Below are positions 28,156-37,374 of a stretch of 64,000 bases of DNA, in pieces. Below the pieces are notes generated by a model. The model saw nothing but the letters and a program-made list of their open reading frames with translations. It had not been told where the DNA came from and did not search any database. Within the stretch, counting starts at the first letter, position 1; every line of letters begins with the position of its first letter. This DNA comes from Gammaproteobacteria bacterium. GTDB lineage: Bacteria > Pseudomonadota > Gammaproteobacteria > SZUA-152. Position numbers and translations under genes: made by a program. Where the stretch lies: contig JAVVEP010000002.1 of the NCBI GenBank assembly GCA_032250735.1, positions 110,003 to 174,002 of the forward strand, given 5' to 3'.

Positions 28156-28713
28156 ATGAAAAAGCTATTGTTACTGAGTGTTGCGTTGCTGTTGCCGGTC
28201 ACTGGAATGGCGGCGTCCTACACCATTGATCCAACCCACACCTATCCCAATTTCACCGTCAACCATCTCGGGTTTTCCACCCTGCATGGCCGCTTTGGTA
28301 ATACCACGGGCACTCTCAGCATGGATCAGGCCAAGGGCACCGGTGAGGTAAGTATCATGATCGAGGCCGCCTCGATCGATACCGGTTTTAAAAAGCGTGA
28401 CGATCATCTGCGTTCCCCGGACTTTTTTAATGTTGTCGAATTCCCGGAAATCACCTTCAAGTCCACGAAGGTGACCTTTAAAGGAAAAGGCGCAACCCTG
28501 ATGGGGGATCTCACCATCAAAGGCGTGACGAAACCCGTCACCCTGGATGTGGACAGCATTAATTGCGGTGTGCATCCCTTCAACAAGAAAGAGGTCTGCG
28601 GCTTTAATGCGACGGCCCAGCTCAAACGCTCGGACTTCGGGATTGAATACGGCCTACCGGCGGTGGGCGACGAAGTAATGCTGTCGATTGAAATGGAAGC
28701 GGTCAAAAATTAG
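28156..28713 (+). CDS. yceI: YceI-family periplasmic lipid-binding protein
   Basis: A 185-residue secreted protein with a signal peptide (MKKLLLLSVALLLPVTGMAA, cleavage near residue 20) and a lipocalin-like beta-barrel that binds polyisoprenoids in known family members. Landmarks are YTIDPTHTYPNFTVNHLGFS, GRF, KRDDHLRSPDFFNVVEFPEITF and the late FNATAQLKRSDFGI. A clear AAGGAG site precedes the ATG. The AT-rich 120 bases upstream contain TATAAC and TATAAG hexamers suitable for a promoter. It ends in a terminator-like hairpin. Confidence 0.93.
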   Translation: MKKLLLLSVALLLPVTGMAASYTIDPTHTYPNFTVNHLGFSTLHGRFGNTTGTLSMDQAKGTGEVSIMIEAASIDTGFKKRDDHLRSPDFFNVVEFPEITFKSTKVTFKGKGATLMGDLTIKGVTKPVTLDVDSINCGVHPFNKKEVCGFNATAQLKRSDFGIEYGLPAVGDEVMLSIEMEAVKN

Positions 28714-28720
28714 TCAGTTT

Positions 28721-28752
28721 AACGCCCCGCGGCAGTGATCGCGGGGCGTTTC
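28721..28752 (+). terminator. Hairpin after yceI
   Basis: A perfect 10-bp stem (AACGCCCCGC, 28721-28730; GCGGGGCGTT, 28741-28750) with a 10-base loop, followed by only two further T residues before C. Probably a terminator. Confidence 0.7.
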
Positions 28753-28862
28753 GCTGTTCCTGATGCCGGCTCCGGATGCCGATAGTGGCGCAGCTTGTTG
28801 GATTCAGCATAGTAGGCAGAGCGGCCATCTTTTCGGCTATATAGGATCACCATTGAGGCACT

Positions 28863-28889
28863 TAAAGTTAGGATAGAAACGGTCGATAG
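28863..28889 (+). promoter_or_regulatory. Sigma-28 (FliA)-type promoter before the STAS gene
   Basis: TAAAGTTA (28863-28870), an 11-base spacer and GTCGATAG (28882-28889) match the FliA consensus TAAAGTTT-N11-GCCGATAA at 13 of 16 positions with exact spacing. It points at the STAS gene, about 85 bases downstream, and fits a flagellar control role for that operon. Confidence 0.65.
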
Positions 28890-28975
28890 GGCATTAGGTT
28901 TCGCGCGAATACGTGTTAGCCTATACCGAGATAGCGGGGTGGTGTTGCCCTGCGACGAATCAATGGAGAGCTCGA

Positions 28976-29284
28976 ATGCCGGTTACATCTGATGTTTTAG
29001 CCGACGCTAAAACAGTCAATATCAAGATTAGTGGGCGGTTTGATTTTGCAGTGCAAAATGAGTTTCGTGAGTGTTATTACCATAAAGGCCCAGGAGATAA
29101 GAAGGCCTTTGTCATCGATATGGGTAATGCCAACTATATGGATAGCTCAGCGCTTGGAATGTTGCTGATGATGAGGGAATACCTTGGCGGTAACGAGGCT
29201 GATATCACCATTATCAAATGCTCGCCGGATATTAAAAACATCTTAACGGTCGCCAATTTCCAAAGCCTGTTTAAGATGGCGTGA
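28976..29284 (+). CDS. STAS-domain anti-sigma factor antagonist (HsbA-like)
   Basis: A 102-residue STAS protein. The phosphorylation motif is YMDSSALGMLLMMRE, with Ser in DSSALG the likely target, preceded by KKAFVIDMGN. In Pseudomonas, HsbA of this type is phosphorylated or dephosphorylated by HsbR and binds FlgM or a diguanylate cyclase to switch between motility and biofilm. The next gene here has the HsbR architecture, so the same pair is likely. GGAGAG precedes ATG 28976. A sigma-28-like promoter lies upstream. Confidence 0.85.
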   Translation: MPVTSDVLADAKTVNIKISGRFDFAVQNEFRECYYHKGPGDKKAFVIDMGNANYMDSSALGMLLMMREYLGGNEADITIIKCSPDIKNILTVANFQSLFKMA

Positions 29285-29395
29285 GCCAAATGACTCAGGC
29301 AAGTATTGTGTGCTTGACGTGACACGACAGGGCACAACACCAGTGTTTGAAAAGTCTGCCGTAAGCTGCGAGCTACATGACATTCCAGTGGCTTT

Positions 29396-31150
29396 ATGAA
29401 TTCATCTCATGCTGTAACCGGCAAGCAAAAAACCATCACCAAAGACAGCAATGCGCTTAAAGTGCTTGTTGCGGATGATGACGTACCAAATCGCCTGATT
29501 CTCCAGGCCATTCTTGAAAAACAGGGTTACCAGGTATTGCTCGCCGACGATGGTCAGCAGGCCGTCGACATTTTTCGTTCTGAACAGCCTGATCTGGTTC
29601 TGATGGATATCAAGATGCCCAAACTGGATGGTTATGAGGCGACTCAGGAGATCAAGTCGATCAGCGGTGACACTTTTGTGCCGGTCATTTTTTTAACCGC
29701 GACCACTGACAGTGAAGGCCTGGCGAAGTGTGTGGCATCCGGCGGCGATGATTTCCTGACCAAACCGTATAACCGTGTGTTATTGCAGGCACGTATTGAT
29801 GCGCTGTTACGCATACGCGAACTCTATAACACAACCCAACAGCAACGTAATGAGCTGGCTAGACATCAAAAACGTCTTGATCGCGAGCGGCAGTTAGCCA
29901 AACGGCTGTTTAACAATATCCTCGAAACCGGCGCCCTGGATTTACCCTACATAAAATCCATGTTGTCACCGATGTCATTGTTTTCGGGCGATATCCTGAT
30001 GGTGGCAGAAAAGCCATCGGGCGGCCTGCATGTTTTGCTGGGGGATTTTACGGGACACGGTCTGGCTGCCGCTATAGGCGCGCTGCCGGTCTCCAGTGTG
30101 TTTTATGGCATGACGGCAAAAGGATATTCCATTGCCGAGATCGTGACCGAAATCAACATCAAACTAACTACAATTTTACCGACGGACATGTTTCTTGCGG
30201 CATGTGTGGTTGATATCAATCCAGGCAGCCATACCATGTCGGTCTGGAACGGTGGCATACCGGCGGTATTTATTTACGGCGAAGAAGAACAGGAGATTGT
30301 GCGCACGGTACCGTCGCAGCACCTGCCACTAGGCGTCATAGGTAATGAAAGTTTTAATCGCCAGGTAGATGTGATCGAAATGCGCCAGCATGATCGAATT
30401 TTTATTCATTCGGACGGTATTACGGAGACCGCCAATCCTGCGGGCGAGATGTTTGGCAGCCAGCGACTGGAAAAGATCTTTGTAGACAGTAACCGGTCTG
30501 AGGATTTATTTGACGATGTCCGTGCAGCTTTGGCCAGTTTTACTGCCGGTGCGGACCAGCATGATGATATGACGCTGATTGAAATTCAATATGATCAGCC
30601 TCAGCTTGAAGCGACTATTCACCAGGATAATGGTGAACGCGAAGCAGATCCTGCACAGCCATCGGCAACGTGGAGTCTTTCAATGCAGTTGGGCGCGCGA
30701 CTGATGAGCAGTTTTGATCCCTTACCCTTATTGATTAAATCGGTCTGTGATATGCAGGGCTTGCGAGGTCAGCGCCAGCAGCTTTATACGGTATTCTCGG
30801 AATTGTTTTCCAATGCCTTGGATCACGGGATTTTAGGCCTGGATTCCAAACTCAAACAAACCGCCGACGGTTTTGCAAAATATTACATGGAGCGCGCGGA
30901 AAAATTAGCGACTCTTTCCGAGGGCAATATTATTGTCGATATCAGTCACCAACCTGATGAAGATGGCGGCGTCCTGACGATCCGTTTCGAGGATAGCGGT
31001 CGTGGTTTCGATTATGAAAAAGGCACACCTTCGCTGGAAAGCAATCTAGGGCACTCCGGCCGGGGTATTCAGCTGCTGCATTCTATTTGCGATGACATTA
31101 CCTATGAAAATAAAGGTAATGTGGTTACAGCCACTTATCGGTGGTCTTGA
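29396..31150 (+). CDS. Response regulator with PP2C phosphatase and HATPase kinase domains (HsbR-like)
   Basis: A 584-residue protein with three domains. Residues 21-140 are a receiver with acidic pocket DDD (27-29), phospho-acceptor Asp71 in LMDIKMP, Thr101 and Lys123. Residues about 190-400 are a SpoIIE/PP2C phosphatase (GDFTGHGLAAAIGALP, HSDGITE, DDMTLIEI). Residues about 430-580 are an anti-sigma-factor-type HATPase (FSELFSNALDHGIL, IRFEDSGRGFD, GHSGRGIQLLHSICD). This is the HsbR layout: one protein both phosphorylates and dephosphorylates the STAS partner according to receiver state. No histidine kinase is next to it. The ribosome binding site is weak. Confidence 0.9.
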   Translation: MNSSHAVTGKQKTITKDSNALKVLVADDDVPNRLILQAILEKQGYQVLLADDGQQAVDIFRSEQPDLVLMDIKMPKLDGYEATQEIKSISGDTFVPVIFLTATTDSEGLAKCVASGGDDFLTKPYNRVLLQARIDALLRIRELYNTTQQQRNELARHQKRLDRERQLAKRLFNNILETGALDLPYIKSMLSPMSLFSGDILMVAEKPSGGLHVLLGDFTGHGLAAAIGALPVSSVFYGMTAKGYSIAEIVTEINIKLTTILPTDMFLAACVVDINPGSHTMSVWNGGIPAVFIYGEEEQEIVRTVPSQHLPLGVIGNESFNRQVDVIEMRQHDRIFIHSDGITETANPAGEMFGSQRLEKIFVDSNRSEDLFDDVRAALASFTAGADQHDDMTLIEIQYDQPQLEATIHQDNGEREADPAQPSATWSLSMQLGARLMSSFDPLPLLIKSVCDMQGLRGQRQQLYTVFSELFSNALDHGILGLDSKLKQTADGFAKYYMERAEKLATLSEGNIIVDISHQPDEDGGVLTIRFEDSGRGFDYEKGTPSLESNLGHSGRGIQLLHSICDDITYENKGNVVTATYRWS

Positions 31151-31220
31151 AATACCGGCTTGTTCATCGATTTTCTATCGCGGTAAAATACCTGTTCTCG
31201 CCAAAGCCAAGGATTAGATT

Positions 31221-31544
31221 GTGGATCTTAAAGTCGTTGTTGAAACCAATACCTACTCAATCACCATTCCCGATGCCATCACCCGGGATGGTGCATCGTT
31301 CTTCGCAAAAATGGATGAAGATATGAGTAAGGGCTGGCAGATGGATCGACAGTGGGTGGAGGCGCCGACTGTTCAGCAGCGCTGTCAGATCGCGGCAAGC
31401 CGCATTGCCGATGCCATTGAGGTCGAAAATGACACGCTGGCCTCACTGATGGCCGGCTATATCGTGACCCGTATGCCGTCAGTGAAAGAGGTGCATGTCG
31501 ACACGGAAGGCGAGATGACCGAAACGCGATTCATCGAAGGCTAA
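31221..31544 (+). CDS. Small hypothetical protein downstream of the HsbR-like gene
   Basis: A 107-residue acidic protein with a GTG start preceded by AAGGA at about 9 bases. It begins MDLKVVVETNTYSITIPDAI and ends TETRFIEG; there is no signal peptide or known motif that I can see. The 70-base spacing and same direction suggest it is the third gene of the STAS/HsbR-like operon, so it may be an accessory to that switch. That is inference from position only. Confidence 0.65.
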   Translation: MDLKVVVETNTYSITIPDAITRDGASFFAKMDEDMSKGWQMDRQWVEAPTVQQRCQIAASRIADAIEVENDTLASLMAGYIVTRMPSVKEVHVDTEGEMTETRFIEG

Positions 31545-31656
31545 GCCCAAAGACAACGCCTTTCTTCCCGCCCTATTCGGGCCCGATATGCGGGTGTTAT
31601 TCTATCTTGAGGCCGTCGTTAACCGATCAAAACCCGTCATGGCAGATATTCTGACG

Positions 31657-31875
31657 TCAATTAATTGTCGTTTTCGGGGCGACCCTGTTACGCCGATCGC
31701 CCTGAATGTGCTCGGGGTAGCAGATCCGACGTTCTACAATCTGGCGCCGATCTTCAATAACCAGTGAGCCGTGGCTGTCTACATAGGGGAAATCCAGCTG
31801 GCATTCCCAGCTACGGCGATCCTCTCCGGTGCGACGATCGGACGTTTGGCGTCTTTCCTGTAGTTTGAGCGACAT
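31657..31875 (-). CDS. Small arginine-pair-rich hypothetical protein
   Basis: A 72-residue basic protein with Arg-Arg pairs at residues 8, 14, 20, 43, 49 and 61, so the first three and a later two are spaced exactly six apart (ERRQTSDRRTGEDRR, EDRRQIVERR). Between them lies a short WECQLDFPYVDSHG segment. An AGGAG site 6 bases before the ATG supports expression. I know of short RR-x4-RR proteins in gammaproteobacteria but no assigned function. The preceding 110 bases contain no gene. Confidence 0.6.
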   Translation of the reverse strand: MSLKLQERRQTSDRRTGEDRRSWECQLDFPYVDSHGSLVIEDRRQIVERRICYPEHIQGDRRNRVAPKTTIN

Positions 31876-32024
31876 GTTTTTCTCCTTATCCTTAGTTTGT
31901 AGTGTTTCGCACGTCTAACGACAGAAAGCACAAACAGTGCCAGACAGACATTCATGAACGGTCCGGGTTAACTCCTGATGGGGTTTGGTGGTGCGTGATG
32001 CTTTCGGTGAAACGCCAGACCGGG

Positions 32025-33071
32025 CTATTTCTGCAGCAGCTGCTTTATTTCGCTAAACCGACGCAGAGTGGGTGAGCCTTTACGGAAGGAGGACGGCAGC
32101 ACTCTACGGGCCTGTTCGGCCTTCTGGAAGCTGGGGAAGCTGCCATAAATCAGGTAATGCCACTCTTTGCCGCCGCTGTCCGTGGCCGTGAATTTCACCA
32201 TCGATTGCTCCAGCTGGGCAGAAGCGGCGAGCTTTAATATTCCGTCCATGTCGCTGTTTTTGGCGAGCTGAATCGTGTAGTGGCTGTTTTGCTGTTCCTT
32301 AATCCATGCCAGGCCCTTGGCGACCGGGTTTGCATGATAGGGCGCATGGGCGACGGCGGGTGGTTTTGATTCTTCGGCCATTGGCATGGATTGGTTCTCC
32401 AGCAGGGCGAGTGTCTCTGTCGCCTTTTTTACGCCCTGGCGCGCGGCAATACGCCACCAGTACCTGGCCTCATCCAGATCTTGCTTGAGTCCCAGACCTT
32501 CCGCATACAGTCGCCCGAGATTGTATTGCGCGAAGGAATAGCCGGCGTCTGCGGATTCCCGGTACCAGCGGGCCGCTGCCTTATAGTTTACCGCGGTACC
32601 CAGACCATCTTCGTACATCGCCGCCAGATTATTTTGCGCAATGGCATGGCCCTGTTTTGCCGCCTTTAAATACCACGTAAATGCGATGCCGACATTCTTG
32701 GGGACACCGTTTCCGGTGTGATACATCCAGGCCAGTGCCGCCTGCGCCTTGGCATAACCCTCATCTGCCAGCGGCTGCCAGGCTGCAAAGGCAACCTCAA
32801 ACTGGCCGAATAGAAATGCCATACGCGCATTGTCATAGGCCTGTTCGGTGTGATTGTCTGGCAGGTCGTCTTCATCAATGTCCTCATCACCGCAGGAGTT
32901 ATTATCGGCGTAGGGAATGTACTCTTCGTCGAGTAATTTTTGCATGACCTTGTCGACCGGCTCCGGCGTGTCATCGGCATAACTATCATTACCCGTCAGG
33001 TAAACGGCCAATAACAGCCCTAACAGCAGATAGGCGGTGAAAAACAGAGGGCGTCGAGAAAAAAAAGGCAT
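32025..33071 (-). CDS. Sel1-repeat protein with C-terminal SPOR domain
   Basis: An anchored or exported protein of about 348 residues. The N-terminal hydrophobic stretch LFFTAYLLLGLLLAVYL is a signal anchor or signal peptide. A very acidic linker (GDEDIDEDDLPDN) follows, then several Sel1 repeats (AKAQAALAWMYHTGNGVPKN, AIAQNNLAAMYEDGLGTAVN, SFAQYNLGRLYAEGLGLKQD). The last 75 residues (YTIQLAKNSDMDGILKLAA, WHYLIYGSFPSFQKAEQARR) are a SPOR domain, which binds denuded peptidoglycan at the division site. Role at the septum is likely. The start at 33071 is preferred; an in-frame GTG at 33116 is possible and neither has a good ribosome binding site. Confidence 0.82.
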   Translation of the reverse strand: MPFFSRRPLFFTAYLLLGLLLAVYLTGNDSYADDTPEPVDKVMQKLLDEEYIPYADNNSCGDEDIDEDDLPDNHTEQAYDNARMAFLFGQFEVAFAAWQPLADEGYAKAQAALAWMYHTGNGVPKNVGIAFTWYLKAAKQGHAIAQNNLAAMYEDGLGTAVNYKAAARWYRESADAGYSFAQYNLGRLYAEGLGLKQDLDEARYWWRIAARQGVKKATETLALLENQSMPMAEESKPPAVAHAPYHANPVAKGLAWIKEQQNSHYTIQLAKNSDMDGILKLAASAQLEQSMVKFTATDSGGKEWHYLIYGSFPSFQKAEQARRVLPSSFRKGSPTLRRFSEIKQLLQK

Positions 33072-33116
33072 TGCCAGGGAGATAGGTTGGAGTTTATGTG
33101 GCGCTGAAAATAACAC

Positions 33117-33533
33117 GTTGTATTGATCGGCGGTTAGGCTGCTTATCTTTAATCACGCAGGCCATCTGCTCTGCATTTTGCTCGGGGTCATGGGCCGCTC
33201 CTGGGTTGGCGTAGAGACTTAAGCATACTATACGCCCGGTACAAATGTGGCTCAGGCACCCTGGCTGCTGAATCATCAAATCCATCCTATTGGGCATTAA
33301 TGCATCTAATGATGCACCAGGCGGAGATTGCTGAATGGGCTGGGCCTGACTTCGGTGGCTGACTGTGAGGTGTGGCTGAACGCTCTGCCGATCACGCGAC
33401 GAAAATGGCGGCCGCTGCTTTGGCAGTCACTGCGGGAAAATTCCGGTACGGGGTACGGAAAGGGGGGTACGAAAATACGGGGTACTGGCGAAATAGGGGG
33501 GTAGTGGTACTAAATAGGGGGGAACAGTAAATA
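33117..33533. other. Intergenic region with a dyad, a possible gene remnant and G-rich repeats
   Basis: About 415 bases. TGCATC-TAAT-GATGCA at 33301-33316 is a perfect 6-bp dyad. On the plus strand, 33314-33430 reads in two frames HQAEIAEWAGPDFGG and then CEVWLNALP with PLLWQSLREN, a pattern resembling the N-terminus of PilZ-type proteins (WL-x-ALP), so it could be a decayed gene; this is weak. From 33440 to 33531 the sequence is a run of imperfect GGGGTAC and AAATAGGGGGG repeats. Confidence 0.35.
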
Positions 33534-33609
33534 TGGCTCCCCAGCCCGGACTCGAACCAGGGACAGGCTGATTAACAGTCAGCTGCTCTACCAACTGAGC
33601 TACTGGGGA
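33534..33609 (-). tRNA. tRNA-Asn (GTT)
   Basis: Read on the minus strand, it is a complete 76-base cloverleaf including encoded CCA. The acceptor arms TCCCCAG and CTGGGGA pair, the anticodon loop is CTGTTAA with anticodon GTT, and the T loop is GGTTCGAGTCC. Confidence 0.97.
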
Positions 33610-33631
33610 ACGGTACTCTTTAAGCGGGCGT

Positions 33632-33660
33632 ATGTTAACCGCGTGCCTGGGATGGGTCAA
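33632..33660 (-). promoter_or_regulatory. Promoter of tRNA-Asn
   Basis: On the minus strand TTGACC (33660-33655), 17 bases, TAACAT (33637-33632), then a GC-rich discriminator typical of stringently controlled stable RNA promoters. The expected start is about 15 bases before the tRNA. Confidence 0.75.
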
Positions 33661-33674
33661 GGGACAAGGCGTGA

Positions 33675-34907
33675 TTAGCGCTCGGCTTGGTTGATTGCCT
33701 GCTCGATTCTGTCCAGTGCCTTGACCAGATTTTCCATACTGGTGGCGAAAGACAGGCGCATATAACCCGGTGCGCCAAAGGCGGAGCCGGGTATCAAGGC
33801 CACGTTGGAATTGGTGATGAGATGCTCGGCGAAGGCGATGTCATCGGCCAGGCCCAGGGCCTCAATCGCCCCCTGGCAATTGGGAAAGCTGTAAAACGCG
33901 CCCTGTGATGACAGGCATTGCACGCCCTTGATGGTGTTCAGTCGTTCGACGACGTAGTCGTGCCGTTGCTTGAACGCGGTGATCATGGGTTGGATGCAGG
34001 ATTGGTCACCATCCAGCGCCTCCAGTGCCGCGGCCTGAGAAATCGATGCCGGGTTGGAGGTGCTTTGCGACTGGATCTTTTTCATGGCGCGGATCAACCA
34101 CTCTGGGCCACCCGCGTAGCCGATGCGCCAACCGGTCATGGAATAGGCCTTGGAGACACCGTTGAGTACCACGGATCTTTCATATAAGGCGGGACACAGG
34201 GTAACGATGTTGGCAAAGGGCTCGTGATGCCAGGTAATGTGTTCGTAGATATCGTCGCTGACCACGATCACCCGCTCATGCTTCTCCAGCACGGCGCCGA
34301 GTGCCCGCAGTTCCGCGTGGCTGTAGGTGACACCGGTGGGGTTGGAGGGGCTGTTGATGACCACCATCCGGGTCTGCGGGGTGATCGCGGCCTCCAGCTG
34401 CTCGGGGGTGATCTTGAAGCCGGCGGTAATGTCGGCTGCCACGATCACCGGCACGCCCTCCGCCAGAATGACCATGTCCGTGTAGGACACCCAGTACGGG
34501 GCGGGAATGATCACCTCATCACCCGGGTTCAGTAAGGCCTGCGTCAGATTGAAGAAGCTGTGCTTGCCTCCGCAGGAGACCAGAATCTGGCCGGCCTGGT
34601 ATTCAAGCTGGTTGTCGCGGGCAAATTTGCGGGCCACGGCGGCCTTGAGTTCGGGGGTGCCATCGACGGCGGTGTATTTGGTCTGTCCGGCCATAATGGC
34701 GGCAATGGCGGCCTGCTTGATGTGCTCGGGCGTGTCAAAGTCCGGTTCGCCGGCGCCAAGGCCAATAATGTCCACGCCGGCTGCCTTGAGTGCCTTGGCG
34801 CGGGCGGTAATGGCGAGTGTTGGAGAGGGCTTGATTTTCTGAACGCGGTGAGACAATTGCTCCAATGACGATTTGCGCAAACGGGGGTCCTCAAGTGTCG
34901 GGCACAT
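33675..34907 (-). CDS. aspC: Class I aspartate/aromatic aminotransferase (PLP-dependent)
   Basis: Transfers amino groups between aspartate and 2-oxoglutarate, using pyridoxal phosphate. The protein has up to 410 residues. Landmarks are [13 protein letters not shown] and [13 protein letters not shown] near the N-terminus, NSPSNPTG in the middle, [10 protein letters not shown], the PLP lysine in [16 protein letters not shown], and a late GYMRLSFA. This is the Ib subgroup of aspartate transaminases. Homologues usually begin a few residues before [12 protein letters not shown], so the true start may be a TTG near 34865; ATG 34907 is kept as the only ATG. It is divergent from uvrB. Confidence 0.88.
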   Translation of the reverse strand: MCPTLEDPRLRKSSLEQLSHRVQKIKPSPTLAITARAKALKAAGVDIIGLGAGEPDFDTPEHIKQAAIAAIMAGQTKYTAVDGTPELKAAVARKFARDNQLEYQAGQILVSCGGKHSFFNLTQALLNPGDEVIIPAPYWVSYTDMVILAEGVPVIVAADITAGFKITPEQLEAAITPQTRMVVINSPSNPTGVTYSHAELRALGAVLEKHERVIVVSDDIYEHITWHHEPFANIVTLCPALYERSVVLNGVSKAYSMTGWRIGYAGGPEWLIRAMKKIQSQSTSNPASISQAAALEALDGDQSCIQPMITAFKQRHDYVVERLNTIKGVQCLSSQGAFYSFPNCQGAIEALGLADDIAFAEHLITNSNVALIPGSAFGAPGYMRLSFATSMENLVKALDRIEQAINQAER

Positions 34908-34959
34908 ATTATGGGTTATTGCGGTAATATACTCGATTGGACTTCAGACAAGAAAGAGT

Positions 34960-36984
34960 ATGAGCAAAAGATTTGAACTGCATTCGGACTTTGAGCCCGC
35001 CGGCGACCAGCCTGCGGCAATCAAGGCCCTGATCGAAGGCATCAAAAATGGTGAGGCCGCACAGACGCTGCTGGGGGTGACCGGTTCCGGTAAGACCTTC
35101 ACCGTCGCCAAGGTGATACAGGCAATTCAACGCCCGGCGCTGATCATGGCGCCCAACAAGACCCTGGCGGCCCAGCTGTATGGCGAGATGAAAGAATTCT
35201 TTCCGCACAACGCGGTGGAGTATTTCGTGTCCTATTACGACTACTACCAGCCGGAAGCCTACGTGCCCTCGTCAGACACCTTCATTGAGAAGGACGCCTC
35301 GGTCAATGAGCATATCGAGCAGATGCGCCTGTCGGCCACCAAGGCCCTGCTCGAACGCAAGGACGTCATTATCGTCGCCACGGTGTCGGCTATTTACGGT
35401 TTGGGCGACCCCGAGTCGTACATGAAGATGCTGCTGCACCTGTCGCGTGGTGAGACGATTGATCAGCGCAAGATACTGCGGCGCCTGGCCGAGCTGCAGT
35501 ACAAGCGCAATGACGTGGAGCTGCACCGCGGCACCTACCGGGTGCGGGGCGACGTGATCGATATCTTTCCTGCCGATTCCGACCGGGAGGCGGTACGGGT
35601 TGAATTGTTTGATGACGAGATCGACGGCCTGTCCCATTTCGACCCGCTCACCGGTGAAGTGCTGCAACGCCTGCCGCGGGTGACGATCCATCCCAAAACC
35701 CATTACGCCACACCGCGCTCCACCGTGCTCGAGGCCGTGGAGCAGATCAAACTGGAATTGCCCGAACGGCTGGCCTTTTTCTACAAGGAAGACAAGCTGG
35801 TCGAGGCGCAACGCCTGGAACAGCGGATCAAATACGACATCGAAATGATGCTGGAGCTGGGATATTGCTCGGGTATCGAAAACTACTCGCGTTATCTGTC
35901 GGGCCGTAAGGCCGGAGAGCCGCCACCCACGCTGATCGATTATTTGCCGGCCGATGCCCTGATGATCCTGGATGAATCCCACGTCACCATTCCGCAGATC
36001 GGCGGCATGTACAAGGGTGATCGTTCCCGTAAGGAGAACCTGGTGCAATACGGCTTTCGTCTGCCCTCGGCCCTGGACAACCGGCCGCTGCGGTTCGATG
36101 AGTTTGAACGCATGATGCGCCAGGCGATTTTTGTCTCCGCCACGCCGTCCCATTACGAGGCCGAGCACTCCGGCGCGATTGTTGAGCAGGTGGTACGGCC
36201 CACCGGATTGCTCGATCCGGTGATCGAGGTGCGCCCGGCCAGCCGCCAGGTGGATGATCTGCTGTCCGAGATCCACAAACGCGTGGCGATCAATGAACGG
36301 GTACTGGTAACCACGCTGACCAAGCGCATGTCCGAGGATCTCACGGACTATCTGGCGGAACACGGTGTAAAGGTGCGCTACATGCATTCGGATATCGAGA
36401 CCGTCGAGCGCATGGAGATTATCCGCGACCTGCGCCTCGGCGTGTTTGACGTGCTGGTGGGTATCAACCTGCTGCGTGAGGGTCTGGATATGCCCGAGGT
36501 CTCGCTGGTGGCCATCCTGGATGCCGACAAGGAGGGCTTCCTGCGTTCCGAGCGCTCGCTGATTCAGACCATCGGCCGTGCCGCCCGCAATGCCAGCGGA
36601 CGCGCGATTCTCTATGGCGACCGGATTACCCGCTCCATGCAGGCCGCCATTGATGTCACCGAGGCCCGCCGTGAGAAGCAGAAGGTCTATAACGCGGCCC
36701 ATGGCATCACCCCGACCACGATCAAGAAAAATATCGCCGATGTGATGGAGTCGGGATATGGGCACGGCAAGACCAAACCCGGTGAATACGCCAGGGTGGC
36801 GGAGGAGGCCATGCGGTACGCCGCGATGTCCCCCGCTCAGCTGGCGAAGACACTCACTGAGCTGGAAAAAAAAATGTACCAGCATGCGCAGAATCTGGAA
36901 TTTGAAGAGGCGGCGAGCATGCGCGATGAGATTGCCAGGGTGCAGGCCAGCGCGCTGGGCATGGAGGAAGCCAAGGCCGTTTAG
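34960..36984 (+). CDS. uvrB: Excinuclease ABC subunit B
   Basis: The damage-verification helicase of nucleotide excision repair, which receives DNA from UvrA and recruits UvrC. The ATG at 34960 gives 674 residues, the standard size. Walker A GVTGSGKT is at 39-46, the beta-hairpin region reads [21 protein letters not shown], the Walker B-like DESH is in MILDESHVT, and the C-terminal UVR domain is [22 protein letters not shown]. An upstream in-frame start at 34873 is not supported. I saw no LexA box in the 50-base divergent region with aspC. Confidence 0.97.
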   Translation: MSKRFELHSDFEPAGDQPAAIKALIEGIKNGEAAQTLLGVTGSGKTFTVAKVIQAIQRPALIMAPNKTLAAQLYGEMKEFFPHNAVEYFVSYYDYYQPEAYVPSSDTFIEKDASVNEHIEQMRLSATKALLERKDVIIVATVSAIYGLGDPESYMKMLLHLSRGETIDQRKILRRLAELQYKRNDVELHRGTYRVRGDVIDIFPADSDREAVRVELFDDEIDGLSHFDPLTGEVLQRLPRVTIHPKTHYATPRSTVLEAVEQIKLELPERLAFFYKEDKLVEAQRLEQRIKYDIEMMLELGYCSGIENYSRYLSGRKAGEPPPTLIDYLPADALMILDESHVTIPQIGGMYKGDRSRKENLVQYGFRLPSALDNRPLRFDEFERMMRQAIFVSATPSHYEAEHSGAIVEQVVRPTGLLDPVIEVRPASRQVDDLLSEIHKRVAINERVLVTTLTKRMSEDLTDYLAEHGVKVRYMHSDIETVERMEIIRDLRLGVFDVLVGINLLREGLDMPEVSLVAILDADKEGFLRSERSLIQTIGRAARNASGRAILYGDRITRSMQAAIDVTEARREKQKVYNAAHGITPTTIKKNIADVMESGYGHGKTKPGEYARVAEEAMRYAAMSPAQLAKTLTELEKKMYQHAQNLEFEEAASMRDEIARVQASALGMEEAKAV

Positions 36985-37027
36985 CCTTTATGGCATTACT
37001 TTCTGGCAATAATTATAGAAATGCCAC

Positions 37028-37056
37028 TTGTCACCCGATCCTGCTTTGGGTAAAGT
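37028..37056 (+). promoter_or_regulatory. Promoter of tRNA-Val
   Basis: TTGTCA (37028-37033), a 17-base spacer and TAAAGT (37051-37056), followed by a GC-rich discriminator (GTGCGG). Transcription would start 5-6 bases before the tRNA. Confidence 0.75.
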
Positions 37057-37067
37057 GTGCGGCCTTC

Positions 37068-37144
37068 AGGCGCGTAGCTCAGTTGGTTAGAGCACCACCT
37101 TGACATGGTGGGGGTCGTTGGTTCAAATCCAATCGCGCCTACCA
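37068..37144 (+). tRNA. tRNA-Val (GAC)
   Basis: A 77-base tRNA with encoded CCA. Acceptor arms AGGCGCG and CGCGCCT pair, anticodon loop TTGACAT carries GAC, and the T arm is GTTGGTTCAAATCCAAT. Confidence 0.97.
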
Positions 37145-37202
37145 CTTTTTAAGAATGAGTGTAGACACTTCTTCTTGCCGTAAATGGTCCTGAAGCCTTC
37201 AG

Positions 37203-37240
37203 ACCCCGCCTCGATGCAACCGCACCGGGGCGGGGTTTTC
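37203..37240 (+). terminator. Terminator after tRNA-Val
   Basis: ACCCCGCC (37203-37210) pairs with GGCGGGGT (37229-37236) and is followed by TTT. The loop is 18 bases with some further pairing. Confidence 0.8.
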
Positions 37241-37374
37241 TACTTTAGGCCATCGCAAATTTAGACCAAATCAAAAATTCATCGCAAAACGCCCAGGGTT
37301 GCCGGTAGACAATATTAGTAAAAACTAATATATTGGCCCGCCTCGCTGAAATGGTAATCGAATGGAGTATGCCC

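Noticed and set aside
34908-34959. LexA box upstream of uvrB, and likewise upstream of recN
   Set aside because: No CTG-N10-CAG with the usual AT-rich centre was found in either region.
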